Assembly (NCBI GenBank): GCA_034439955.1
Contig: JAWXBJ010000125.1
Coordinates: 1 to 21,113 of the forward strand
DNA length: 21,113 nucleotides
Direction of reading: 5' to 3'
Source of the DNA: UBA7672 sp034439955
GTDB lineage: Bacteria > Pseudomonadota > Alphaproteobacteria > Caulobacterales > Hyphomonadaceae
The notes beneath the pieces were generated by a model. The model ran no database searches and was not told the DNA's origin. It saw nothing but the letters and a program-made list of their open reading frames with translations. The position numbers and the translations under genes are program-made. The first letter of the stretch is position 1, and each line of letters begins with the position of its first letter. This document shows positions 1 to 6,803 of this stretch, in pieces.

Positions 1-37
1 AGCTCCGGTCCGTGATGACAAAGCGTTCCCGTCGCAT
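1..37 (-). CDS. IS5-family-like transposase, N-terminal 12 codons only
   Basis: The first 12 codons, read leftward from ATG at 35-37, give MRRERFVITDRS, which resembles the N-terminus of IS5-family DDE transposases (a short basic start followed by a T/S-D-x-x-W helix). A GGGAGG ribosome binding site sits directly upstream on the minus strand. The rest of the gene lies outside the window, so the catalytic DDE residues cannot be seen. The family call rests on this short stretch plus the terminus-like sequence behind it. Confidence 0.55.
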   Translation of the reverse strand, partial: MRRERFVITDRS

Positions 38-91
38 TGCAAACCTCCCAAAAGGAAGTTTGAATCAGCGTTCGGGCAGCCTGTGAATCCC
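1..91 (-). mobile_element. Right-hand edge of an IS5-family-like insertion sequence (partial)
   Basis: Read on the minus strand, this segment runs from a terminus starting GGGATTCAC (bases 91 to about 83) through a short leader into a transposase start codon at 37. The leader contains a second GATTCA copy (61-66 on the plus strand) and an AAACTTCC/GGAGGTTT imperfect hairpin with a ribosome binding site just before the ATG. The bases next to the terminus are TAA (92-94), a possible 2-3 bp target duplication. The element continues off the left edge, so the other terminus and the family group cannot be confirmed. The placement at base 91 is inferred from where the inverted-repeat-like sequence stops and a VanZ-like reading frame begins. 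Confidence 0.6.
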
Positions 92-94
92 TAA

Positions 95-365
95 TGTCCG
101 CAGGGCCTAGCCTGCGTCTCTTTTGTATCCGGCGTACGCCACCGTTGCTGGGCGATCTCTTGCGTGCTCGCCTTCGCGGTCCTTTTGGAGGCGATCCAGG
201 GGCCGATCCTAGCTAGGCCGCGACGCCTCCCTTCGCGATCTTGCGGCTAGCGCCTTGGGAGCCGTCGGCGGTTTCGGGTCGGCCGCAGCCCTCGCGTGGC
301 TTTACGTCCGCAACCGGTCCGTTGAATCAACCCGCCTTCAATTGAAACCGGTCGAAGGTGGGTAA
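95..365 (+). pseudogene. VanZ-like membrane protein remnant, truncated by the IS and frameshifted
   Basis: From 95 the plus strand reads a hydrophobic stretch ending FAVLLEAIQGPIL (about 167-211). A +1 frame change near 209-216 leads into DASLRDLAASALGAVGG (from 222), a second hydrophobic stretch, LYVRNRS, and a stop at 363-365. The E-A-I-Q, glycine, S-L-x-D-L-x-A-x-x-x-G-A pattern matches the C-terminal half of VanZ-like proteins. Deleting one CTAG from the CTAGCTAG repeat (209-216) joins the halves as PILGRDASLRDL in one frame, so the shift looks like a 4-bp duplication. The 5' part is missing at the IS boundary. The family call is by motif recognition only, because the fragment is short. 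Confidence 0.5.
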
Positions 366-386
366 GTTGATCTGATCAGCCAACTT
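364..386. repeat. Inverted repeat after the minus-strand operon
   Basis: AAGTTG (364-369) and CAACTT (381-386) are perfect complements around an 11-base loop that contains the palindrome CTGATCAG (372-379). The site lies just past the stop of the hydrolase gene (420) in its direction of transcription, where a terminator could stand. There is no T-run on the minus strand, so it is not a classical intrinsic terminator. Confidence 0.35.
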
Positions 387-419
387 GTCTGCACCCGAAT
401 GGAGGCGGTTTGATGAAGG

Positions 420-1286
420 TCAGCTTGCGTTGACAATCCACGAGCGCTTCTCTGCCTGGCCGAGGTAATCGCGATACATTCTTTGCGCCCGAGCGGTGAT
501 TTCCAGGTCATGTCTTGTGCGAAGGTCCCGCGCCTCCGGTTCGTCAAAGGCATGGGTCGCCCCCTCCAGCACGACAACCTGCATGGCTTGTCCCGGCGTC
601 GGCATCCGTTCGAGTGCTCGACCGAGGGAGCGTCCGCCCACGATCACGTCGCGTGTTCCTACAAGCGCCATGGGCGAGACATCGACCCGAAGTCCACGCG
701 TTCGCGCCAGCGAACCAGGTCCCGCGAACGGATAGACCAGAAACGCGCCGACCAGTCCCGCCAGAGGTTCGCAAGGAAGGCCAGACAACCCCGTCGTTTC
801 CATAACCTCGCGGCCAGGAGACATGCACATCGCGTCGAGCGCAGTCCATCCGCCATGGCTCCACCCGGCGACGACGATACGATTTCGATCCGCCCACGAC
901 TGTCGGCGCACCCATTCCAAGGCGGCGTAGAGGTCACCCGCCCGTTCGCGGCCCCAAAGGCGAGCACCCGTGCAGACAGTCGCATAAGCTTCCAGCGATG
1001 AAATTCTCCGATGCCGATAGCTGTCGATGATCAGTGCTGCCCAGCCTGCCAGGCGCGCGGCCCCCGCCCACCGTGTCTGCATCGGCTTTTTGCCCCCGCA
1101 CCCGTGCAACTGGATGACAACTGGGAATGGTCCGTTCCCTTCTGGACGGACAATATCCAAGCCGGGCAACAGCGCCGCGATACGCTCCTCAAGGGTCTGG
1201 CGGCCGACCACGCGGGGACCCCCTATGTTCCGGAATGGATTGATGACGGGCTCAGCAAATCTGCAGACATTCAGCGCGTGTCGCAA
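420..1286 (-). CDS. Dienelactone hydrolase-like alpha/beta hydrolase
   Basis: This is a 288-residue alpha/beta hydrolase. HGCGG (61-65) forms the expected oxyanion region after a beta strand. GWSHGG (141-146) is the nucleophile elbow with Ser143. Asp213 in VGTRD and His245 in ATHAFDE complete a likely Ser-Asp-His triad. The ATHAFDE motif and general layout resemble the dienelactone hydrolase / prolyl-oligopeptidase-like esterases. The substrate cannot be read. No signal peptide is evident, so it is probably cytoplasmic. The only good upstream start is TTG (1284-1286), preceded by an AGGG ribosome binding site; the first internal ATG falls after the HGCGG motif and would destroy the fold. It starts 9 bases after the DUF4105 stop, so the two genes are very likely one transcript. 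Confidence 0.8.
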   Translation of the reverse strand: MRHALNVCRFAEPVINPFRNIGGPRVVGRQTLEERIAALLPGLDIVRPEGNGPFPVVIQLHGCGGKKPMQTRWAGAARLAGWAALIIDSYRHRRISSLEAYATVCTGARLWGRERAGDLYAALEWVRRQSWADRNRIVVAGWSHGGWTALDAMCMSPGREVMETTGLSGLPCEPLAGLVGAFLVYPFAGPGSLARTRGLRVDVSPMALVGTRDVIVGGRSLGRALERMPTPGQAMQVVVLEGATHAFDEPEARDLRTRHDLEITARAQRMYRDYLGQAEKRSWIVNAS

Positions 1287-1295
1287 CGGACCCTG

Positions 1296-2168
1296 TCATG
1301 GAGAGCCGGCGCCTATAGTCTGACGCGCAGCATCTTGCCGGTCTCGCAACTCGCCAAGCAGCGCGCGATCAAAATCGCCGGTCGCAAGCCCGTTCCAGTC
1401 GACGATCCGCTCCTTCATCGAGGCCGTCTCGCGCGCCGCCTCGAATGTTTCGCCCGGGATCAGTTTTAGCTCGTAAAGCCGTTCGGCGGAGTATCCTGTC
1501 AGCACGAAGGCATAATGCCAGCCCAGCGAAGCCGACTTGGCCAACTCGTTTGTGCAATTCGACACCAGCGTGTTGTAGAATCTCGGCTTACGAGAAATGT
1601 CGATCGTCTTTTCCAACAGCCGCCGTGTGAACACCAGTTTCTGTTCATCCGTAAGCGCGAGCGGGTAGACGAAAACATTATGGTCGAGAAACACCGCGCG
1701 CCGAGTCAGTAGTTCCTTCGGCGTCGACCAGATGTAAGCGAGTTCCAAGGTGTTGAAGAGCCCCCAGAACGCCGAGTACTCCTCATCCGCCTCGCGCCTT
1801 GCTTCGATCGTAAGGCCGATCATCCGGTCGTCGGCGAACTCGAACAAGACAAGCGTATGCGCCGCCGGCCTCAGCGCCGGATCGGGCTCGACAACGAACC
1901 AGACATTCTTGAGATCGGAGAACTGCTCCGAGGCCGTCGTGACAGATTTGGAGACTGGCCCCTGGCTGTCATAGGCCCAGTCCATCGCCGGACCGAGGGA
2001 AAAGCCGTCCTCCCGCAGGTTGATCGTCGGCATGGTCGCGAGATGTTCGATCCAGTCGCGGTCCAGCCTCGGCTTGGCGAACGCGACCTTCGCCCCCCAC
2101 AACAGGACGATGGCGAGTGCGGCCAGCAATCCGGTAACGATCGGCCGCCTACTGATCCAGGATTTCAT
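1296..2168 (-). CDS. DUF4105 membrane-anchored protein
   Basis: This is a 290-residue protein with one N-terminal membrane span (about residues 9-31) and the rest presumably periplasmic. DUF4105 hallmarks are visible: AHTLVLFEF with His104, IEARRE (121-126), a Gly-Leu-Phe region followed by LELAY, and FYNTLVSNC with Asn204-Cys205. Proteins of this family resemble papain-fold acyl transferases; from memory, a Bacteroides member has been linked to lipoprotein N-acylation. Cys205, His104 and Glu124 are therefore candidate active-site residues here, by inference only. The start at 2168 has a strong GGGAGGGG ribosome binding site. It is the first gene of an operon with the downstream hydrolase. 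Transfer of lipid chains at the outer face of the inner membrane is plausible but unproven. Confidence 0.78.
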   Translation of the reverse strand: MKSWISRRPIVTGLLAALAIVLLWGAKVAFAKPRLDRDWIEHLATMPTINLREDGFSLGPAMDWAYDSQGPVSKSVTTASEQFSDLKNVWFVVEPDPALRPAAHTLVLFEFADDRMIGLTIEARREADEEYSAFWGLFNTLELAYIWSTPKELLTRRAVFLDHNVFVYPLALTDEQKLVFTRRLLEKTIDISRKPRFYNTLVSNCTNELAKSASLGWHYAFVLTGYSAERLYELKLIPGETFEAARETASMKERIVDWNGLATGDFDRALLGELRDRQDAARQTIGAGSP

Positions 2169-2247
2169 GGAAGGCCCCTCCCGACCGCCTCACCAAACAG
2201 TTCGCCCTGATTAACAGGCTGCCGCCAAATGTAACTGCAGCAACAGT

Positions 2248-2294
2248 CCGCCCGGTGAGAAGCCGCTATCGCGGGTCGCATTTTTTCCGGGCGG
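2248..2294. repeat. 8-bp perfect inverted repeat between divergent genes
   Basis: CCGCCCGG (2248-2255) and CCGGGCGG (2287-2294) are exact complements separated by 31 bases that end in a T6 run (2281-2286). The site lies between the divergently transcribed DUF4105 gene (start 2168) and sixA (start 2402). It could be an operator or a small RNA-like hairpin. Nothing else in the 233-base interval reads as a gene. Confidence 0.35.
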
Positions 2295-2401
2295 GGCAGG
2301 CACGCATGTCGGCGAAAGACGGTACACGAAGACGCTTTCGTCCTGCTATCGCTTTCGGCTAACTGCGGGCGCGGGTGAGTCCGCGTGAATCGGGCCCCGC
2401 C

Positions 2402-2884
2402 ATGCTCCAGCTAACCCTCCTGCGCCACGCCAAGGCGGACCCTGATGATGGCAAAATCGACGATTTCGATCGCGCCCTCGCTGATATTGGCAGGACGGAC
2501 GTCCCCAGGACAGCTCGCGCCCTCGTCGAGGGAGGAGCTTCGCCTAACATCGTGTTGGTCTCGGAGGCACGGCGCACACGGGAAACCTGGGAGCTCGCGC
2601 GGCCTTTCTTCCCAAAAGCAGACATATGTTGGCTGAGATCGCTCTACCTCTGCCCGGCGGAAACGCTGCTGGCCGAAGCTGTCCGGTCCGGCGGCGAGCG
2701 CGTTATGCTGGTCGGCCACAATCCGGGACTGCACGAGTTGGCAAGCCGCCTTGCACATCGCAACACGAAACTGGACATGCGCCTGCGCGCCGGTTTTCCG
2801 ACGGCCGCCGGCGCTATTTTCGACCGCAAGAACGAGGAAGCGTCCTGGAAGCTGCGCGCCTATGTGACGCCCAGGGATCTCTGA
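2402..2884 (+). CDS. sixA: SixA-type histidine phosphatase
   Basis: This is a 160-residue member of the histidine phosphatase (phosphoglycerate mutase-like) superfamily of the short SixA type. LRHAKA gives the RHG-equivalent motif with Arg8 and the phospho-accepting His9. SEARRTRET (about 54-62) supplies the phosphate-binding arginines, and VGHNPGL (104-110) carries the second catalytic His106. SixA removes phosphate from phosphohistidine in phosphorelay or phosphotransferase proteins; the target here is unknown. I chose ATG 2402 because the fold begins at once with the first beta strand; an upstream GTG at 2375 would add nine poorly conserved residues. The gene converges on the antiporter gene with a 6-base gap. 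Confidence 0.85.
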   Translation: MLQLTLLRHAKADPDDGKIDDFDRALADIGRTDVPRTARALVEGGASPNIVLVSEARRTRETWELARPFFPKADICWLRSLYLCPAETLLAEAVRSGGERVMLVGHNPGLHELASRLAHRNTKLDMRLRAGFPTAAGAIFDRKNEEASWKLRAYVTPRDL

Positions 2885-2890
2885 ATTGGC

Positions 2891-3889
2891 TTAGCCGCCC
2901 GCCGCCGGCTGCTCGATGAACAGATACCTCATTTCGCCGAATGACCAACCATTGATAAGGCCGACGATGTAGGCTGCATAAAACAGCAGGAACACACCCG
3001 AAGTCACGAAACCGATCTTCCGTCTCGCGAAGATGAGGAGGGTGATCATGACCGCCGACAGGCCCATCGCCCAGTGGCTATAGCCATGGAACTCTGAACT
3101 CAGCTGTTGAGGCCCGATCAATGCGATCGCACCGCCGGCGCCGAGAATATTGAAAATGTTGGAGCCGAGGATATTGCCCATCGCAACATCGCTTTGCTTG
3201 CGGAATGCGGCGGCGAGGCCCGCGCCCAGCTCTGGCAAGGACGACCCAATCGCCAGTATGGTCAGTCCGATGGCTTCCTCGCTGAGGTCGGTGGACTTGG
3301 CGACCGAAATCCCTCCGTCCACCAGCAATTGCGATCCCAGTGGCAGGCCGACGACTCCGATCAGGATCAGGGTCGACATTTTCCATGCCGCCATCCGCTG
3401 GAGCTTCTGCTCCTCCGGCGTGTCCTCGGACATGTCGGTTCGCGCGAACATCCACGCCAAAAGCGCATAAACGGCGAGCGCTCCGAGGAAGACCGCGCCG
3501 ATCAGGGGATTGAGACCGTAGAACAGCGTTATACCAATCCAGGCGGCGGTGGCGGCAAGCATCACCAGCGCGGTCGCCCGCATCCGGGGCGCGGTCACCG
3601 CCATGGGGTAGATGATCGCCGGGATAGCTATGACGAGCCAGATGTTTGCGATGTTGGAACCAATGATATTGCCATGCGCAAGCCCGGTGCTGCCCTCGAG
3701 AGTGCTACGGATCGCGATGATGAATTCCGGCATCGACGTGCCAAAACCGACGATGACGATGCCAACAAGAAGCGGGGAAACGTTCGCCTTATGTGCTGCC
3801 GCAAGCGCTCCGCGCACCAGACAATCGCCGGAATACAGCAGGATGAAGAACCCAAGCACGACGAACACGATCGACGCCGTCAACGGCAT
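2891..3889 (-). CDS. Calcium/sodium antiporter (CaCA family, YrbG-like)
   Basis: This is a 332-residue multi-span inner membrane protein with the duplicated alpha-repeat signature of cation/Ca2+ exchangers. Repeat 1 has GFGTSMPEF (48-56) followed by GNIIGSNIAN (73-82). Repeat 2 has AIGSSLPEL (213-221) followed by GNILGSNIFN (238-247). Both ion-binding glutamates (Glu55, Glu220) and the GSN asparagines are present, so the transporter looks functional. A charged cytoplasmic loop (about 150-170) separates the two halves, as usual. It should exchange Na+ (or H+) for Ca2+. The start has a GGGGAGA ribosome binding site. A 26-residue membrane peptide gene ends 35 bases upstream on the same strand, suggesting a two-gene operon. 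Confidence 0.92.
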   Translation of the reverse strand: MPLTASIVFVVLGFFILLYSGDCLVRGALAAAHKANVSPLLVGIVIVGFGTSMPEFIIAIRSTLEGSTGLAHGNIIGSNIANIWLVIAIPAIIYPMAVTAPRMRATALVMLAATAAWIGITLFYGLNPLIGAVFLGALAVYALLAWMFARTDMSEDTPEEQKLQRMAAWKMSTLILIGVVGLPLGSQLLVDGGISVAKSTDLSEEAIGLTILAIGSSLPELGAGLAAAFRKQSDVAMGNILGSNIFNILGAGGAIALIGPQQLSSEFHGYSHWAMGLSAVMITLLIFARRKIGFVTSGVFLLFYAAYIVGLINGWSFGEMRYLFIEQPAAGG

Positions 3890-3924
3890 GGCCGAGGTCT
3901 CCCCTGATCAGTATGGAAGCTGAT

Positions 3925-4005
3925 TCAGTCCATTCGCCGGTATTCGATTAGGTTCAGCACGGCAAAAACCACCACCACAGTCAGGATCGCGTATACGGCC
4001 GCCAT
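3925..4005 (-). CDS. 26-residue single-span membrane peptide upstream of the antiporter
   Basis: ATG at 4003-4005 opens a 27-codon frame ending TGA at 3925-3927. It is preceded by a strong GGGAGGT ribosome binding site (4010-4016 on the minus strand, about 4 bases from the ATG). The peptide has a short MAAVY start and a hydrophobic helix of about 15 residues rich in Val, Leu and Ile, containing TVVVVFAVLNLI. It finishes with the charged tail EYRRMD, a typical single-pass layout with a positively charged cytoplasmic end. It lies 35 bases upstream of the antiporter start on the same strand. Size and shape recall KdpF-type accessory peptides of ion transporters, but I recognise no family. A role as antiporter subunit or regulator is inferred from position alone. 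Confidence 0.6.
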   Translation of the reverse strand: MAAVYAILTVVVVFAVLNLIEYRRMD

Positions 4006-4025
4006 GCTTACCTCCCTAGATCATC

Positions 4026-4056
4026 CTTCGATCGAACTGGATCAGACTGATCGAAG
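4026..4056. promoter_or_regulatory. Nested palindromes, possible operator for antiporter operon / Nudix gene
   Basis: CTTCGATC (4026-4033) and GATCGAAG (4049-4056) form a perfect 8-bp inverted repeat. Nested inside is GATCAG-A-CTGATC (4040-4052), a perfect 6-bp palindrome with a one-base centre. The site lies just upstream of the small peptide gene (start 4005) and in the divergent interval before the Nudix gene (start 4204). That is a typical operator position for the leftward operon. The controlling protein is not identifiable. Confidence 0.4.
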
Positions 4057-4203
4057 AAAGATGCTTGATCTCAAAAGTGTAGTGCAACTTGTCTGCATCC
4101 TGGCGGACAAGAGGTTGCTCTGGCCCGAAACCCGATCCTTCTATCCCGCTTCAGGACATGAGGCTACGATGCAATCACCGGCAAGCCTGAAAGGTCCACT
4201 CCT

Positions 4204-4659
4204 GTGTCTCCCACGCTGCGCGATCGCGCCTTCCAGTCGTTCTGGAAGCTGCAGAGATCGCTGACAATTGGGGTTCGGGCCGTCGTTACTGACGAAACGG
4301 GTCGGGTGCTGCTTGTGAGGCACACCTACATGCCCGGCTGGCATTTTCCAGGCGGCGGCGTCGAACGGGGTGAAACCTGCAGCGTGGCGCTCATCCGCGA
4401 ATTGCGAGAGGAAGCGGGAGTCGTGGTAGCGGGTGTCCCGGCCCTTGTCTCTGTTCACGCAAACCATGCCTATTTCCCCAACGACCACGTTCTACTGTAT
4501 CAAATCGACGGCTGGACAATAGGAGAGGCTTCATCCCGGGGAGAGATTGCGGAGACCGGATTCTTTGGCCTCGGCGCGCTGCCGGCCGCCGCCAGTCCCG
4601 GAACGCGGCGGCGACTCGCAGAACTTTTTGGGGGCGCAGCGGTGGCCGAACATTGGTGA
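4204..4659 (+). CDS. Nudix hydrolase
   Basis: This is a 151-residue Nudix protein with a perfect Nudix box, G-x5-E-x7-R-E-L-x-E-E-x-G-V, spelled GGVERGE then RELREEAGV. The box glutamates bind the metal that catalyses cleavage of a nucleoside diphosphate linked to another group. The domain starts with a beta strand (TIGVRAVVTDETGRVLLV) and HTYMPGWHFPGGG before the box. The substrate cannot be read from the sequence. It starts with GTG at 4204, with a GAAAGG ribosome binding site about 9 bases upstream. An 88-base gap separates it from the lipoprotein gene (ATG 4748) on the same strand. Confidence 0.85.
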   Translation: MSPTLRDRAFQSFWKLQRSLTIGVRAVVTDETGRVLLVRHTYMPGWHFPGGGVERGETCSVALIRELREEAGVVVAGVPALVSVHANHAYFPNDHVLLYQIDGWTIGEASSRGEIAETGFFGLGALPAAASPGTRRRLAELFGGAAVAEHW

Positions 4660-4747
4660 ACAGCTGCCCGGACTTGCCTTTTTGCGACGTACCCCGCGCC
4701 ATTGATTTGCGGCAATGTCCGCGCAACCCTTATGCTGTCGGGCCGGA

Positions 4748-5356
4748 ATGGAGAATGTCGTGCGCGTTTCAGGGTATGTCATTTCCGCCGCAGCATTTGC
4801 GGCTGCGGCATGCGGCGCTCCCGCCGGCACGGATCAGAAGAACCCGCTCAATCCGCTTGCATTATCGGCCCCCGACCAGGCGGTAATCGTCGGGGCGATA
4901 CAGGTGAGCGAGGCGATGGGTGGCTGTTCCAAGCCTGCTGCGCCAGGCCGCGAACCCCGGATCGTCAATCTGGAAAGCGGGGCGATCGCGATGATTCCCT
5001 GCAATGCGGACGGGTTCGCGTTTACCGACCGGCTTTTCCTGTTGCTCGACACGCGACCACCCGAATTGCTGTCCTTGCCCGACTACGGATCCACGGGATG
5101 GTTTGCGAGCGACCAGGCCAGCATGGCCGAGCTTGACGCGGGGACAGGAACGCTCACCACGATGCGAAAGATCGATGGCGGGACCGCCTGCGGTTCGGAA
5201 GGCCGCTTTCAGTGGGACGGCGCACGCTTCGTCGTCCAGGAGCTGCGATGGCAGGCTTGCGGTGATCCGAATGCTTCCGGCCCGCCCTTCCCGGCCATCT
5301 GGCCGACCATGACGGGAAGCACGGTCGACCCCGGCGCGACAACGCCTGCGCCTTAA
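4748..5356 (+). CDS. DUF1176-like putative lipoprotein
   Basis: This is a roughly 200-residue exported protein. An N-terminal hydrophobic stretch rich in Ala ends in the lipobox-like AAAC, followed by GAPAG, so it is probably a lipoprotein cleaved before that Cys. The body contains AMIPCNADGF, then a region ending ACGSEGRFQWDGARF and VVQELRWQACGD. The paired cysteines and the C-G-x-x-G-x-F-x-W-D-G-x-R-F motif resemble DUF1176 proteins. ATG 4748 is listed; GTG at 4760 is an alternative with a better placed GGAG, and a longer frame opens at 4715. The stop is five bases before the ATG of the decayed hydrolase (5362), so the two were probably co-transcribed. Function is unknown. Confidence 0.65.
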   Translation: MENVVRVSGYVISAAAFAAAACGAPAGTDQKNPLNPLALSAPDQAVIVGAIQVSEAMGGCSKPAAPGREPRIVNLESGAIAMIPCNADGFAFTDRLFLLLDTRPPELLSLPDYGSTGWFASDQASMAELDAGTGTLTTMRKIDGGTACGSEGRFQWDGARFVVQELRWQACGDPNASGPPFPAIWPTMTGSTVDPGATTPAP

Positions 5357-5361
5357 GCGCC

Positions 5362-6749
5362 ATGTCGCTGCTCGATGGTCTCCTGATCTCAGCAATACTG
5401 AGCGTGTCCGGCTGGCGCGTTTTCGCGCGTTCGGCGTCACGAAAGGTAGTCGGCCTCGCCGTCCTGGCTTTGATCACACTGGCGGCAGCGCAACTTGTCG
5501 TCGAGGGTTTCTACTGGCAGGCCGCGCCCGGCTATCTGCTTGTCTTTCTACTTGTACTGCTGACGCTATTTGACGTCAGGCTTCAAGTCGGCCCCGGTAG
5601 AATCGCAGGTCAATTTTTGCTCGCCGCGCTGGCGTTAATCGCCCTTGCACCATGGACACTGTTTTACCCTGTCCCGCAGCTCACTAGGCCAGACGGTTCC
5701 CATGCAGTCGGCACGGAGATCTTCCGCTGGGTCGATCAAGCCCGCGCTGAAGACGCGACCGACCTGCCGGGCGACAAGCGCAACGTCATTGTGCAGGCTT
5801 GGTATACAGCGGCTCCAGGCGTGCGCGGCGCGCACTCCATCTATATCGACGGACTCGGACACTTGCCGGACAGCGTATCGCTATTTCCTGGTTTCCTCAT
5901 GGCGCAATATGGCCAGATCGACACCCACGCCCTCACCAACGCACCGATCTCTGGTGAGCAAACGGCATGACCGGTAGTGCTCTTTACGCCCGGCTATGGC
6001 GCTCCGCGGGCCTTCTACACTGGCCTTGCGACTGGCTTGGCGAGCCGAGGCTACATTGTCCTCGCCATTGACCATCCATATGAAGGCGCCGTTGCGGAAC
6101 TTGCGGATGGGGACATTGCCACCACCCAAGAAGCGCTTCTCGGCGATGATCCCGGAATGACTCGGTTCATGCCTGGTCACCTGAATCTGCGCGTGGCTGA
6201 CCTGAGTTTTGTGCTGGACCAGTTGGGCCGGCCTGACGTCTTGGGCCCGCGCCTTGCTGGAAATTTCAATCTCGAAAGGATCGCCGCCGTCGGTCACTCG
6301 CTCGGCGGCGCGACAGCAGCAATCGCCATGGCCATCGGATCAAGGCCGCCGCCAACATCGACGGAACGCTCTATGGCGACATCCCCGGCGATAAAGTCCA
6401 ACGCCCCTTCCTGCTGCTAGACAGCGATCATGTTGAGACGGGACACTCCAAAGACAACATCGCCAAAAATAGCCTTCTGATCAGCCATTTCGGCCCCGGC
6501 GGTTATCGCTACGAGATCGCGCGCGCCACCCATTTTGGCTTCACGGATGCCCCGCTGTTTTTTGCTCCGCCAGGACGTTTCGTCCTTTCCCTGCTGTTTG
6601 GCGGCGGACGCGGCCCGGAGGAAACTCAGCGCGCGACCATTGATATTCTCGCCGCGTTTCTCTGCGAACCGCTAACGGGCAAGCGCGCCGATATCGAAGC
6701 AGCGGCGGCGCGATACAAAGGCATCGCAGGCGGCCTGGTCGCCCAATAA
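5362..6749 (+). pseudogene. Broken PAF-acetylhydrolase-like membrane hydrolase (nonsense plus frameshift)
   Basis: The gene would encode about 460 residues. It has roughly three to four N-terminal membrane spans (5362-5660), then an alpha/beta hydrolase like the platelet-activating-factor acetylhydrolase family: VVLFTPGYG (oxyanion strand), AIDHPYEG, GHSLGGATAA (nucleophile Ser), AAANIDGTLYGD, LLLDSDH and ARATHFGFTD (His). It is interrupted twice. An in-frame TGA (5968-5970) lies directly before PVVLFTPGYG, with the same frame open on both sides. Near 6334-6338 the frame shifts by -1 (mod 3), about where three or four residues of the family are missing, consistent with a short deletion. The last frame runs to TAA at 6747-6749. 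All catalytic parts are still readable, so decay is recent. Confidence 0.8.
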
Positions 6750-6775
6750 AACGGGCGCCATGGACTTGCCGCCCG
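6747..6775 (-). terminator. Intrinsic terminator of clpS-clpA
   Basis: On the minus strand, CGGGCG and CGCCCG (plus-strand arms 6752-6757 and 6770-6775) form a perfect 6-bp GC stem with a 12-base loop. It is followed by TTTTATT (6751 down to about 6745). It lies 29 bases past the clpA stop. The T-run overlaps the end codons of the decayed hydrolase, so the converging genes are packed back to back. Confidence 0.75.
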
Positions 6776-6803
6776 CATCTGGTTTTCCGCAGCGTGCCTC
6801 GAG

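Noticed and set aside
3107..3907. 266-codon plus-strand open frame opposite the antiporter
   Set aside because: It is low-complexity, Arg/Asp-rich and without family motifs; the minus strand carries both antiporter repeats.
5968..5970. In-frame TGA in the PAF-AH-like gene as a selenocysteine codon
   Set aside because: No convincing SECIS hairpin follows the TGA, the position is not a catalytic Cys site in this family, and a second, independent frameshift lies downstream; a pseudogene explains both.
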